Positions 1 to 9,627 of a stretch of DNA of 64,000 nucleotides are shown here, in pieces. Each line of letters opens with the position of its first letter. The stretch's first letter is position 1. The translations under genes were made by a program, and so were the position numbers. Below the pieces are notes generated by a model. It saw only the letters and a program-made list of their open reading frames with translations. It did no database searches and was not told where the DNA came from. Source of the stretch: Streptomyces sp. MH60 (GTDB lineage Bacteria > Actinomycetota > Actinomycetes > Streptomycetales > Streptomycetaceae); assembly GCF_002939385.1 (NCBI RefSeq), contig NZ_MULI01000032.1:1-64000 (forward strand). Reading direction: 5' to 3'.

Positions 1-628
1 GTCCGGCGGCCTCGGTCCAACGCACTCCGGGCACGGCGCGGGCGGCCGCGCCGAGGCGGTCGGCGCCTTCCCCGGGGTCGAGCCCGGCGGGGAGGGTGAT
101 CCCCGCGCGTGTGAGCACCGCGAGCAGTCCGCGCAGCCTGGCCCGGGCGCCGGCACCCGCCCGGGCCGCCCCGGGTTCGCGACCGGCGTCCGGATCGGTC
201 CGGGTCAGCCGGTCCAGCGACTGCGCGTCCAGGACCGGGTCCAGGCCCAGCCGGGCGGCGAAGGTGCGCATCGCCTCGTCCTCGCCGGCCGGCGTGCCGT
301 TCGCGAGCCACACGTATCCCACCGGGCGGCGGAATCCGGACGCGAGGGTGTATCCGGCCCGGTCGGCGTCCCACCACAGGGCGAGTACGGGCCAGGGGGC
401 TCCGACGGCGAGCGCCGCGGCCCAGCCGGTGACGACGCGGTCGACCGGCTCTCCCCCGTCCCGCCAGGGCCCGCCCTCCGGCACCAGCACGCTCCACCCG
501 TCACCGGCCCGGACCAGCGGCATCGGTTCGCCCAGCAGGGGTGCGACGGCGGCGACGGAGTCCGGCTCGGCGCGGCAGAGCAGCAGGGCGCCGGGAGCGG
601 GAGCGGACATGGACTCTTCCGTCGACAT
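1..628 (-). CDS. Hypothetical protein (C-terminus beyond the left edge)
   Basis: Partial reading frame whose 3' end lies outside the window. The visible protein begins MSTEESMSAPAPGALLLC and is rich in Ala, Gly and Trp, with no signal peptide, membrane segment or domain I recognise. The first ATG is at 628, but a GGAAGAG purine run lies just upstream of an in-frame ATG at 610, so translation may begin there, six codons later. It is divergent from the DUF4097 gene. No function is assigned. Confidence 0.6.
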   Translation of the reverse strand, partial: MSTEESMSAPAPGALLLCRAEPDSVAAVAPLLGEPMPLVRAGDGWSVLVPEGGPWRDGGEPVDRVVTGWAAALAVGAPWPVLALWWDADRAGYTLASGFRRPVGYVWLANGTPAGEDEAMRTFAARLGLDPVLDAQSLDRLTRTDPDAGREPGAARAGAGARARLRGLLAVLTRAGITLPAGLDPGEGADRLGAAARAVPGVRWTEAAG

Positions 629-688
629 AGTGACAAGTTAGGGCAGGTCGGCCCGCCCGGCCGATCGTTGATCACCAGAACGGGTGTC

Positions 689-716
689 TTGACTTTCCGT
701 GTCCGCGATATATCGT
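689..716 (+). promoter_or_regulatory. Promoter with a palindromic operator for the DUF4097-padR pair
   Basis: A TTGACT -35 (689-694) is followed 16 nt later by TATCGT (711-716). The perfect palindrome CGATATATCG (706-715) covers the -10 region, and a related CGCGATAT element follows at 731. Since the second gene of the unit encodes a PadR-type repressor, autorepression here is a reasonable inference. Confidence 0.55.
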
Positions 717-765
717 GAATTGCGAGGGACGCGATATGGCGCGTTCGGTCGAGGAGGTCTGCACC

Positions 766-1716
766 ATGTCCGAGTGGTCCGTCGCGGAGCCCAGGAAGCT
801 CACCTTCGACGAGTCCGTGAGCCGGCTCCACGTACGCATTGTCAGCGGAACGGTGAACGTGGTGGGCACGGACGAAGGTTCCGCCCGCTTGGAGGTCTCC
901 GAGATCGAGGGACCACCCCTCATCGTGACCCACCGGGACGGCGTGCTCACGGTGGCCTACGAGGACCTGCCCTGGAAGGGCTTCCTCAAGTGGCTGGACC
1001 GCAAGGGCTGGCGCCGCAGCGCGGTGGTCTCCCTCGCGGTGCCGACCGGCACCCGGGTGGAGGTGGGCGCGGTCAGCGCCGCGGCCGTGGTCTCCGGTCT
1101 CGACGGACCCGCCGAGGTCAAGGGCGTCTCCGGGGACACCACCCTGGTGAGCCTCGCGGGCCCCGTCCGGGCGGACACCGTCTCGGGGAACGTGGAGGCC
1201 CAGGCCCTCACCGGCGACCTCCGCTTCCACTCCGTCTCCGGCGACCTGACGGTGGTCGAGGCGGGCTCCTCCGTGCGGGCCGACTCGGTGAGCGGGTCGA
1301 TGATCGTCGACCTGCACCCGGCCGGTGGCCCCACCGACATCAGCCTGAACAGCGTCTCGGGCGAGATCGCCATCCGGCTTCCCCAGCCGGCCGACGCCCA
1401 GGTCGAGGCGAACACGGCCAGCGGCATGGTCAGCAGCGCTTTCGAGGACCTCCGGGTGGGCGGCCAGTGGGGGGCCAAGCGCATCACCGGCCGGCTCGGC
1501 GCGGGCAACGGGCGGCTGAAGGCCACCACGGTCTCCGGCTCGATCGCCCTGCTCCGCCGTCCGGCGGCCGACGACACACCGTGGGAGCGGGAGCCGGAGG
1601 ACTCCGACCCGGCGGGCCGGACGCAGGGCGACTCGGGGGACAATTCCGCTTCCGTCCGGGACCAGGGCGCCACCGACGCCCCTTCCGACGGCACGACCGA
1701 CAAGAAGGTGCTCTGA
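766..1716 (+). CDS. DUF4097-family beta-repeat protein
   Basis: 316-residue protein with no signal peptide. The centre carries repeated V/A-S-G motifs every 20-30 residues (VSGDTTLV, VSGNVEA, VSGDLTVV, VSGSMIV, VSGEIAI, ASGMVSS, VSGSIALL). This is the DUF4097 adhesin-like pattern expected to fold as a beta-solenoid. The C-terminal 45 residues are acidic and disordered. The start at 766 is chosen because GAGGAGG lies 8 nt upstream; earlier in-frame starts at 715 and 736 have no ribosome site. It stands one nucleotide before a PadR regulator gene, a common pairing in actinobacteria. The molecular role is unknown. Confidence 0.8.
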   Translation: MSEWSVAEPRKLTFDESVSRLHVRIVSGTVNVVGTDEGSARLEVSEIEGPPLIVTHRDGVLTVAYEDLPWKGFLKWLDRKGWRRSAVVSLAVPTGTRVEVGAVSAAAVVSGLDGPAEVKGVSGDTTLVSLAGPVRADTVSGNVEAQALTGDLRFHSVSGDLTVVEAGSSVRADSVSGSMIVDLHPAGGPTDISLNSVSGEIAIRLPQPADAQVEANTASGMVSSAFEDLRVGGQWGAKRITGRLGAGNGRLKATTVSGSIALLRRPAADDTPWEREPEDSDPAGRTQGDSGDNSASVRDQGATDAPSDGTTDKKVL

Positions 1717-1717
1717 C

Positions 1718-2782
1718 ATGCCCCCCGTCTTCGCCCACGGCCGCCTCCGCCTCTACCTCCTCAAGCTCCTGGACGAGGCCCCGCGCCACGGGTACGAGGT
1801 GATCCGGCTCCTCGAAGAACGCTTCCAGGGCCTGTACGCCCCGTCCGCGGGCACGGTGTATCCGCGCCTGGCCAAGCTGGAGGCGGAGGGCCTGGTCACC
1901 CACACCACCGAGGGCGGCCGCAAGGTGTACGCCATCACCGACGCCGGGCGTGCCGAGCTGGCCGACCGCAGCGGTGAGCTGGCCGATCTGGAGCTGGAGA
2001 TCCGCGAGTCGGTCGCCGAGCTGGCCGCCGAGATCCGGGCCGACGTGCGGGGCGCGGCCGGCGATCTGCGGCGTGAGATGCGGGCCGCCGCCACCGCGGC
2101 CCGTCGGGGCACCTCCGGAGCGCACGACGAGGGCAGCGGCTCCGCCGACGGTGCCGGAGACGCCGAGGAGAAGGAGGCCTGGCGGGCCGCCAAGGAGGAG
2201 ATGCGGCGGGTCAAGCAGGAGTGGAAGGAGCAGGCCCGCCGCGCCAAGGACGAGAGCCGCCGCGCCCGCGACGAGGCACAGCGGGCCCGGCGCCAGGCCA
2301 AGGAGGCCCAGGAGCGGGCCCGTGCCCAGGCGCAGGAGGAGGTCCAGCGCATCGCCCAGCGCGTGCAGGAACAGGTGCAGGACCACTTCTCGCGGGGTGA
2401 CTGGCCGACGGGACTGCGCGAGGGGCTGAGCGAACTGGCCAAGGAGGTCGGCGACTTCGGCAAGGACTTCGGGAAGGAGTTCGGCAAGGACTGGGGCTTC
2501 GGCCGCACCGACACCGGGAGCACCTCCCCCCGGCCCGAGTACTCCGTCACGCCCGAGGACTTCCCCGCCGGATACGCCCCGAGCTGGGCGCACGAGGACG
2601 CCGCGGAGTCGACCGGCGACCCGGCCCGTGACCTGGACCGGCTGCTCGACCGCTTCCGGGACGACATTCGCGACGCGGCCCGGGACCACGGGGTGACGGC
2701 CGACCAGTTGCGCGACACTCGCCGCCGCCTGTCGGAGGCAGCGGCCCACATCGGGGCGATCCTGCGCACGCCGAAGGCCTGA
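1718..2782 (+). CDS. PadR-family transcriptional regulator with long coiled-coil tail
   Basis: 354 residues. Residues 1-80 form the PadR winged helix (RLYLLKLLDEAPRHGYEVI, then the GTVYPRLAKLEAEGLV recognition region). Typical PadR proteins have 110-190 residues. Here about 130 further residues are Lys/Arg/Glu/Ala-rich and predicted coiled coil (AKEEMRRVKQEWKEQARRAK), followed by a Phe-Gly-Lys-rich stretch and a C-terminal helical piece. It follows the DUF4097 gene by one base and is surely co-transcribed. It probably represses its own operon through the CGATATATCG element. The long tail may mediate oligomerisation or partner binding (inference). Confidence 0.85.
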   Translation: MPPVFAHGRLRLYLLKLLDEAPRHGYEVIRLLEERFQGLYAPSAGTVYPRLAKLEAEGLVTHTTEGGRKVYAITDAGRAELADRSGELADLELEIRESVAELAAEIRADVRGAAGDLRREMRAAATAARRGTSGAHDEGSGSADGAGDAEEKEAWRAAKEEMRRVKQEWKEQARRAKDESRRARDEAQRARRQAKEAQERARAQAQEEVQRIAQRVQEQVQDHFSRGDWPTGLREGLSELAKEVGDFGKDFGKEFGKDWGFGRTDTGSTSPRPEYSVTPEDFPAGYAPSWAHEDAAESTGDPARDLDRLLDRFRDDIRDAARDHGVTADQLRDTRRRLSEAAAHIGAILRTPKA

Positions 2783-2800
2783 GCCCGGCCGGACACGACA

Positions 2801-2830
2801 CGGCGCCCCGCCATCCCCTCAGGGGCGCCG
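2801..2830. terminator. Bidirectional hairpin terminator
   Basis: Nine-base perfect stem CGGCGCCCC / GGGGCGCCG with a 12-nt loop between two convergent genes. There is no T-run, as is usual in Streptomyces. Confidence 0.6.
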
Positions 2831-2850
2831 CGCGACCGGGGAGGCGCCGG

Positions 2851-3417
2851 TCAGGCGCAGGCCTCCCCGGCGCCGTCGCCCAGCACCCTGGTCAGCGAGG
2901 CGTGGGTCACCCCGTGGTCGGCGAGCACCTCGGCGGGCACACCGGGGCGCAGGGCCAGGGCGAGGAGGAGATGCTCGTCCCCGATGTGCCGGTCGCGGCG
3001 GGCGACGGCGACCCGCAGCGCCTTCTCCAGGACCTCCTTGGCGCCCCGGCTGAAGCTCCGGTGTCCGGACCACCGGCGCCCGGCCTTCCGGTCGTCGGCG
3101 GACATCGCCCCCACGCCGTGGGCCTCCTCCACCCTGGCGACGATCTCCGTGACGTCGATCCCCAGTCCGGCGAGGGCCTCCGTCTCGGACTGCGACAGAC
3201 CGGCACGGCGCCGCGCGTCCCGCAGCGCCTGACGTACCGCCTCCCGGTGCCCGCCGACGCCGAGTGCCGCCAGCGCGAAGGAGGCGCGACTGCCCTCCCG
3301 GTCCAGCAGGGCGAGCAGCAGGTGCTCGGGCTCTACGGTCCCCGCCCGCGCCTCCTCGGCGTGTCCTGCCGCCCCCTGCACGACCGCGCGGGCGTCCTTG
3401 GTGAATCGCTCGAACAT
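2851..3417 (-). CDS. Clp N-terminal-domain protein (stand-alone ClpC-like N domain)
   Basis: 188 residues with the double Clp_N repeat: MFERFTKDARAVV...EPEHLLLALLDREG in the first half and FSRGAKEVLEKALRVA...GDEHLLLALALRPG in the second. No AAA+ module follows, so it is an isolated substrate/adaptor-binding domain, as in the short ClpC2-type proteins of mycobacteria. The start has GGGAGG upstream and overlaps the stop of the preceding HTH gene (TGATG), indicating translational coupling. Possible roles are buffering ClpC or sensing ClpC-directed damage (inference). Confidence 0.85.
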   Translation of the reverse strand: MFERFTKDARAVVQGAAGHAEEARAGTVEPEHLLLALLDREGSRASFALAALGVGGHREAVRQALRDARRRAGLSQSETEALAGLGIDVTEIVARVEEAHGVGAMSADDRKAGRRWSGHRSFSRGAKEVLEKALRVAVARRDRHIGDEHLLLALALRPGVPAEVLADHGVTHASLTRVLGDGAGEACA

Positions 3418-3626
3418 CAATGCCTCCCGTACTTCTTGTGCACGGCCTGCCTGCTGACCCCGAGTTCCGTGGCGATCTCCTGCCACGACCATCCCTGCTG
3501 CCGCGCGCTGCGCACCTGTACGGCCTCCAGCTGCTCCACCAGCTTCCGCAGGGCGGCGACGGCTCGCAGCCCGATCCGGGGATCGCGGTCACCCGCACGC
3601 GTGGCGAGATCCGTTGCTTCGCTCAT
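3417..3626 (-). CDS. Small HTH regulator coupled to the Clp_N gene
   Basis: 69-residue protein beginning MSEATDLATRAGDRD. A C-terminal helix-turn-helix (QQGWSWQEIATELGVSRQAVHKKYGRH) ends the protein, preceded by a helix (LRKLVEQLEAVQVRSARQ). Longer starts exist at 3647 and 3674, but these would place the operators inside the gene. The -10-like TACGTT ends 6 nt before the ATG at 3626, so a leaderless mRNA is likely. The gene overlaps the Clp_N start by one base. It probably represses the pair by binding the two palindromes over its own promoter. Confidence 0.75.
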   Translation of the reverse strand: MSEATDLATRAGDRDPRIGLRAVAALRKLVEQLEAVQVRSARQQGWSWQEIATELGVSRQAVHKKYGRH

Positions 3627-3628
3627 AC

Positions 3629-3646
3629 TGTCAACGTAAGTTGACA
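3629..3646. promoter_or_regulatory. Operator 1 (TGTCAAC-N4-GTTGACA)
   Basis: 18-bp inverted repeat with 7-bp arms, overlapping the probable -10 (TACGTT on the minus strand) of the HTH/Clp_N operon. Its centre is 27 bp from operator 2. Confidence 0.75.
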
Positions 3647-3655
3647 TCCCACGAA

Positions 3656-3673
3656 TGTCAACCCTGGTTGACA
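3656..3673. promoter_or_regulatory. Operator 2 (TGTCAACC-CT-GGTTGACA)
   Basis: Inverted repeat with 8-bp arms that contains the TTGACA -35 hexamer of the minus-strand promoter. That hexamer is 17 nt from TACGTT. Both promoter elements are thus buried in operator sequence. Confidence 0.75.
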
Positions 3674-3742
3674 CATGAAGGCCGCGCGCGAACGCGAACG
3701 GCGGGCCCGGGGAACCGGACCCGCCGTACGTGGGGAAACGCG

Positions 3743-4708
3743 TCAGGAGTTGCTGAGCACGATCTTGCCGAACTGACCGCCGGAGGCCATCCGCTCGAAC
3801 CCCTCGCGGGCCCGGTCCATCGGAAGCACCTCGTCGATGACGGGCCGCACACCGGTGGCGGCGCAGAAGGACAGCAGGTCCTCCAGTTCGTCCTTGGAGC
3901 CCATCGTGGAGCCGACGACCTTGAGCTCCAGGAAGAAGATCCGGGTCAGCTCGGCGTGGGAGGGCCGGTCACCGCTGGTGGCACCGGAGATAACCAGCGT
4001 GCCGCCCGGCCGGAGCGACTTGATCGAGTGCGACCAGGTGGCGGCGCCCACGGTCTCGATCACGGCGTCCACCCGTTGCGGCAGCCGCGCACCGGTCTCG
4101 ACGGCCTCCACCGCACCGAGCTCCAGGGCCCGCTTGCGCTTGGCCTCGTCCCGGCTGGTCGCGAAGACCCGCAGCCCCGCCGCCTTGCCGAGCACGATCG
4201 CGGCCGTGGCGACCCCGCCGCCGGCGCCCTGCACCAGCACCGAGTCACCGGGACGCACCCCGGCGTTGGTGAACAGCATCCGGTACGCCGTCAGCCAGGC
4301 GGTGGGCAGACAGGCGGCCTCCTCGAAGGAGAGCTCCTTGGGCTTGGGCAGGACGTTCCAGGTCGGCACGGCGACCTGCTCGGCGAACGTCCCCGGATAG
4401 CGCTCGGTGAGGATGGAGCGGGGCTCCTTGGGGCCGACCCCGTGGCCGGTCTGGCCGATCACGGAGTGCAGGACGACCTCGTTGCCGTCGGCGTCGATCC
4501 CGGCCGCGTCGCAGCCGAGGATCATCGGCAGCCGGTCCTCGGGGAGGCCGACGCCGCGCAGGGACCACAGGTCGTGGTGGTTAAGGGAAGCGGCCCTGAC
4601 ATCGACGACACTCCAGCCGGGCCGGGCCTCGGGAGCCGGAAGCTCTCCCAACTCCAGGCCGGCCAGCGGCTGGTCGCGGTCGATTCGGGCGGCGTAGACA
4701 GCGAACAT
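3743..4708 (-). CDS. Zinc-binding-type alcohol dehydrogenase / quinone oxidoreductase (MDR superfamily)
   Basis: 321 residues. The N-terminal GroES-like fold has NHHDLWSLRGVG and ILGCDAAG. The Rossmann half has VLVQGAGGGVATAAIVLGKAAG (NADPH-binding) and ATSRDEAKRKRALELGA. The Cys/His ligands of the catalytic zinc are not evident, so it is more likely a zinc-independent quinone-oxidoreductase-like enzyme. The ATG at 4708 begins the family-typical N-terminus; the open frame upstream lies in repeat-rich non-coding sequence. Substrate unknown. Confidence 0.85.
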   Translation of the reverse strand: MFAVYAARIDRDQPLAGLELGELPAPEARPGWSVVDVRAASLNHHDLWSLRGVGLPEDRLPMILGCDAAGIDADGNEVVLHSVIGQTGHGVGPKEPRSILTERYPGTFAEQVAVPTWNVLPKPKELSFEEAACLPTAWLTAYRMLFTNAGVRPGDSVLVQGAGGGVATAAIVLGKAAGLRVFATSRDEAKRKRALELGAVEAVETGARLPQRVDAVIETVGAATWSHSIKSLRPGGTLVISGATSGDRPSHAELTRIFFLELKVVGSTMGSKDELEDLLSFCAATGVRPVIDEVLPMDRAREGFERMASGGQFGKIVLSNS

Positions 4709-4826
4709 GACCTTGACGATAGGTTCCACACCGCCCATCCGGAACCACAGCACCGTGTGACACACCCCCTCTTGCACACAGCCGCACCACAACCGCGGAC
4801 GTCCCCCCACCCCCGCCCCCGCCCCC

Positions 4827-4931
4827 GTAGCTGCGGGCAGTCGCGCCCCCCGCCCCCCGTAGCTGCGGGCAGTCGTGCCGCTGGGGCGGCACGGGTGGGC
4901 GCAGCGGCACCCGGCCAGCGCCGGCCCGCGC
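4827..4931. repeat. Interspersed intergenic repeat, two copies
   Basis: GTAGCTGCGGGCAGTCG occurs at 4827-4843 and again at 4859-4875. The second copy continues into GTGCCGC-TGGG-GCGGCAC (4875-4892), a 7-bp hairpin, and ends with GCGCCGGCCCGCGC (4918-4931). The same two end blocks recur at 60651-60700. It looks like a short interspersed palindromic-type repeat of Streptomyces intergenic DNA. Confidence 0.7.
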
Positions 4932-4992
4932 CCCCACCCCCGCCGAGCACGAGCGCACCGCACCCGCCATCCGCCACCCGCCACCCAAAGAC

Positions 4993-5025
4993 GAGCGGCC
5001 CCGTCCACCAAGGACGAGGCCGCTC
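4993..5025 (-). terminator. Terminator of the malic enzyme gene
   Basis: 14-base arms (4993-5006 and 5012-5025) pair with a single mismatch around an ACCAA loop, starting 33 nt after the malic enzyme stop. Confidence 0.7.
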
Positions 5026-5057
5026 ACCACACGCCACACACAGGGCGGCTCACACCG

Positions 5058-6287
<1,230 letters not shown>

Positions 6288-6907
6288 TTTGTCTTACCCC
6301 TTAAGAGTTCATGGTTTGAGGGTTTGTCCACTCCTGGTGAGGAATGGGCGGGCACCGCACAGGGAGATGGCTGTCTGGGCCACGCGGGCCCCTGCGCGAC
6401 GGGCGCGCCGCACACGCGCCCTGAGCCCCTGATGAGGGGTGTAAAGAACCTTCTTACCCGACGGACGCCTCCCGCGACGAGTCCGATAAGCGCAAGCTCA
6501 CATCCCGGACCCCGAACGCCGCATGTCGGTGACATGGCTCATAGCCGCGGTTCCGGACAACCTCCCGGCCCCTCTTGACAGAGCCGCGGACGCCACCTTC
6601 GACGGCCCCGTCCGCCCGCGATCCATGCTCGGATAACGAGAAATTCCGCAGATCTTCCGGCCGGAGGGGCAGATTCCCGTAAAGGTTCGGTCGTGATGTA
6701 CCGACCTGGTGCGGTTCGGGGGCTGACCCGTTATCCGATTTTGACATGACGGCCCCCCTGAACGGCCGAGTCCGAATGGCAAGATGCCGTAATCGCACGA
6801 GGTCGCGGCACTCGAAGGTGTGTGCTCTCGTCGACCCACGGCACCGGCCGGTCCCCGGCCGGCGTCCCGTCCCATCGGCAACTCCCTCATCCGCCGGAGG
6901 AACCACC
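6288..6907. other. 620-bp regulatory region between malic enzyme and the ABC transporter
   Basis: No protein-coding gene is evident. It contains a 10-bp inverted repeat pair TCGGATAACG (6629-6638) and CGTTATCCGA (6729-6738), an imperfect hairpin around AGGTTCGGT/ACCGACCT (about 6683-6707), a TTGACA at 6741, and a leader hairpin CCGGCCGG-TCC-CCGGCCGG (6844-6862) upstream of the transporter RBS. A weak promoter for malic enzyme may lie near 6300-6335. Confidence 0.5.
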
Positions 6908-7867
6908 ATGACCGCACGCTCCACCCGTCGTACGACCGCCGCGCACTCCCGGCTAGCAGCGGTCGGTGCGATCGCGGTCGCAGGCGCTCTGCTGCTCACC
7001 GGATGCGGCGACCAGACCGAGAACAGCGACTCCGGCGGCGACAACCAGTCCGCGAGCGGTGCTCCGCTGGCCGACAAGCTGCCGCAGTCGATCCGCGACA
7101 AGGGCACCATCAAGGTCGGCTCCGACATCGCGTACGCCCCGGTCGAGTTCAAGGACGACTCCGGCAAGACCACCGGTATCGACCCGGACCTCGCGGACGC
7201 CCTGGGCAAGCAGCTCGGGGTGAAGTTCGAGTTCGAGAACGGCACCTTCGACACCCTGATCACCGGTCTGCGCTCCAAGCGGTACGACATCGCGATGTCC
7301 GCGATGACCGACACCAAGGACCGCCAGGAGGGCATCGACTCCGACACCGGCAAGAAGGTCGGCCAGGGCGTCGACTTCGTCGACTACTTCACCGCCGGTG
7401 TCTCGATCTACACCAAGAAGGGCGACGACCAGGGCATCAAGACCTGGTCCGACCTGTGCGGCAAGAAGCTCGTGCTCCAGCGCGGCACGGTCTCCGAGGA
7501 CCTCGCCAAGGCCGAGAACGAGAAGTGCCCGGCCGGCAAGAAGATCTCCATGGAGGCCTTCGACAACGACCAGCAGGCCCAGACCCGCCTGCGCGCGGGC
7601 GGCGCGGCCGCCGGCTCCTCCGACTTCCCGGTGGCGGCGTACGCGGTGAAGACCTCCGGCGGCGGCAAGGACTTCCAGATCGTCGGCGAGCAGGTCGAGG
7701 CCGCCCCGTACGGCATCGCGGTCGCCAAGGACAACGCGCAGCTGCGGGACGCCCTGAAGGCGGCGCTGGACGCGGTGATCGCGAACGGCGAGTACAAGAA
7801 GATCATGGAGAAGTGGGGCGTGGCGGAAGGCGCCGTCACCCAGGCCACCATCAACGGCGGCAAGTGA
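6908..7867 (+). CDS. Polar amino-acid ABC transporter, substrate-binding lipoprotein
   Basis: 319 residues. A Sec/lipoprotein signal runs to the lipobox LLTGC (Cys about residue 35), followed by a Ser/Asp-rich linker. The mature part is an SBP family 3 fold (IKVGSDIAYAPVEFKDDSGK, GIDPDLADALGKQLGVKFEF, FDTLITGLRSKRYDIAMSAM, YGIAVAKDN). It should capture a polar amino acid, such as Glu, Asp or Gln, outside the membrane and pass it to the permease next door. GGAGG stands 7 nt before the ATG at 6908. It is first of a three-gene operon. Confidence 0.92.
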   Translation: MTARSTRRTTAAHSRLAAVGAIAVAGALLLTGCGDQTENSDSGGDNQSASGAPLADKLPQSIRDKGTIKVGSDIAYAPVEFKDDSGKTTGIDPDLADALGKQLGVKFEFENGTFDTLITGLRSKRYDIAMSAMTDTKDRQEGIDSDTGKKVGQGVDFVDYFTAGVSIYTKKGDDQGIKTWSDLCGKKLVLQRGTVSEDLAKAENEKCPAGKKISMEAFDNDQQAQTRLRAGGAAAGSSDFPVAAYAVKTSGGGKDFQIVGEQVEAAPYGIAVAKDNAQLRDALKAALDAVIANGEYKKIMEKWGVAEGAVTQATINGGK

Positions 7868-7897
7868 CCGCGCGGCGGGCACTGAAAGGCAACATCC

Positions 7898-8848
7898 ATG
7901 ACTGTTGACATAGACAAGACGGCGGGCGGCCCCGCCGACACCCCGCCGGCCGGCCCGGAGGCCATCAAGGCCATCCCGGTCCGGCACTACGGGCGGTACG
8001 TCTCCGCGGTCGTCGCGATCGCGCTGCTGGCAGCGGTCGTCTACGCGTTCTCCCAGGGCAAGATCAACTGGGGGGCGATCCCGGACTACTTCTTCGACGA
8101 CCGCGTCCTGACCGGCATGGGCAAGACGCTGCTGATCACCGTCCTCGCGATGCTGATCGGCGTCGTCGGCGGCATCCTGCTCGCCGTGATGCGGCTCTCG
8201 AAGAACCCGGTGACCTCGTCCATCTCGTGGTTCTACATCTGGTTCTTCCGCGGCACGCCGGTCCTGGTGCAGCTCGTCGTCTGGTTCAACCTGGGCCTGG
8301 TCTTCGAGTACATCAACCTCGGCCCGTTCTACCGCGACGAGTGGTCGGACTTCATGACGCCGTTCCTGACGGCGCTGCTCGGTCTCGGACTCAACGAGGC
8401 CGCGTACATGGCGGAGATCTGCCGCGCCGGTCTGCTCGCGGTCGACGAGGGCCAGACCGAGGCGGCGCACGCCCTCGGCATGAGCCACGCCAAGACGCTG
8501 CGCCGGATCGTGGTCCCGCAGGCGATGCGCGTGATCGTGCCGCCGACGGGCAACGAGGTCATCAACATGCTGAAGACGACCTCCCTGGTGTCGGTCGTCC
8601 AGTACGCCGAGTTGTTCCGGGTCGCCCAGGACATCGGCCAGACCTCGGGCGCCCCGGCCGAGATGCTCTTCCTGGCGGCGGCCTGGTACCTGCTGCTGAC
8701 CTCGGTCTTCAGCGTCGGCCAGTACTACCTGGAGCGCTACTACGCCCGCGGCTCCAGCCGCAGTCTGCCGCCCACCCCGCTGCAGAAGATCAGGGCGAAC
8801 CTGTTCTCCCTGTCGAACCGCTCCAGCACGCCGGGAGGTGCGGCATGA
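7898..8848 (+). CDS. Amino-acid ABC transporter permease
   Basis: 316 residues. A cytosolic N-terminus of about 30 residues is followed by TM segments and the HisM/GlnP-type loop EAAYMAEICRAGLLAVDEGQTEAAHALGMSH, which contacts the ATPase (EAA motif). One permease gene is present, so a homodimer is likely. Its stop overlaps the ATPase start (ATGA), which implies tight coupling. Typical length for the family with an N-terminal extension. Confidence 0.92.
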   Translation: MTVDIDKTAGGPADTPPAGPEAIKAIPVRHYGRYVSAVVAIALLAAVVYAFSQGKINWGAIPDYFFDDRVLTGMGKTLLITVLAMLIGVVGGILLAVMRLSKNPVTSSISWFYIWFFRGTPVLVQLVVWFNLGLVFEYINLGPFYRDEWSDFMTPFLTALLGLGLNEAAYMAEICRAGLLAVDEGQTEAAHALGMSHAKTLRRIVVPQAMRVIVPPTGNEVINMLKTTSLVSVVQYAELFRVAQDIGQTSGAPAEMLFLAAAWYLLLTSVFSVGQYYLERYYARGSSRSLPPTPLQKIRANLFSLSNRSSTPGGAA

Positions 8849-9606
8849 CCGCCATGGTCAAGGCCGAGGGAGTGCACAAGTCCTTCGGTGCCGTCGAGGT
8901 CCTCAAGGGCATCGACCTGGAGGTGAAGCAGGGCGAGGTGTTCTGCCTCATCGGCCCCTCCGGCTCCGGCAAGTCCACCTTCCTCAGGTGTATCAACCAC
9001 CTCGAGAAGATCAACGCCGGGCGTCTGTACGTCGACGGCGAGCTGGTCGGCTACCGCCAGAAGGGCGACAAGCTCTACGAGCTGAAGGACAGCGAGGTCG
9101 CCCTCAAGCGCCGGGACATCGGCATGGTCTTCCAGCGCTTCAACCTGTTCCCGCACATGACGGCCGTGGAGAACGTCATGGAGGCGCCGGTCCAGGTCAA
9201 GGGCATGAGCCGGGGCCAGGCCAGGGACCGCGCACGGGCCCTCCTGGAGCGCGTGGGCCTGGCCGACAAGGCCGGCAACTACCCCTCGCAGCTCTCCGGC
9301 GGCCAGCAGCAGCGCGTCGCCATCGCACGGGCCCTGGCGATGGACCCGAAGCTGATGCTGTTCGACGAGCCGACCTCGGCGCTCGACCCCGAGCTGGTCG
9401 GCGACGTCCTCGACGTCATGCGCGACCTCGCGGAGTCCGGCATGACGATGGTCGTCGTCACCCATGAGATGGGCTTCGCCCGCGGGGTCGGCGACAGCCT
9501 GGTCTTCATGGACAACGGCGTGGTGGTCGAGTCGGGCAACCCGCGCGACGTCCTGACCGACCCGCAGCACGAGAGGACGAAGGCGTTCCTGTCCAAGGTC
9601 CTCTGA
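8845..9606 (+). CDS. Amino-acid ABC transporter ATP-binding protein
   Basis: 253 residues. Walker A GPSGSGKST (residues 37-45), Q-loop in GMVFQRFNLFPHMTA, signature LSGGQQQR, Walker B LMLFDEPTSALDPE and switch His in VVTHEMGFA. Closest in pattern to GlnQ/HisP. The ATG at 8845 overlaps the permease stop and has GGGAGG upstream. It powers uptake together with the two genes before it. Confidence 0.95.
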   Translation: MTAMVKAEGVHKSFGAVEVLKGIDLEVKQGEVFCLIGPSGSGKSTFLRCINHLEKINAGRLYVDGELVGYRQKGDKLYELKDSEVALKRRDIGMVFQRFNLFPHMTAVENVMEAPVQVKGMSRGQARDRARALLERVGLADKAGNYPSQLSGGQQQRVAIARALAMDPKLMLFDEPTSALDPELVGDVLDVMRDLAESGMTMVVVTHEMGFARGVGDSLVFMDNGVVVESGNPRDVLTDPQHERTKAFLSKVL

Positions 9607-9627
9607 GACCGGGCGAGCAGAGGCCAG

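Larger units (their letters stand above)
4709..5057. other. Intergenic region with C-rich repeats
   Basis: No gene is supported here. It holds two copies of a GTAGCTGCGGGCAGTCG repeat, homopurine/C-rich tracts and the malic enzyme terminator. Confidence 0.7.
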
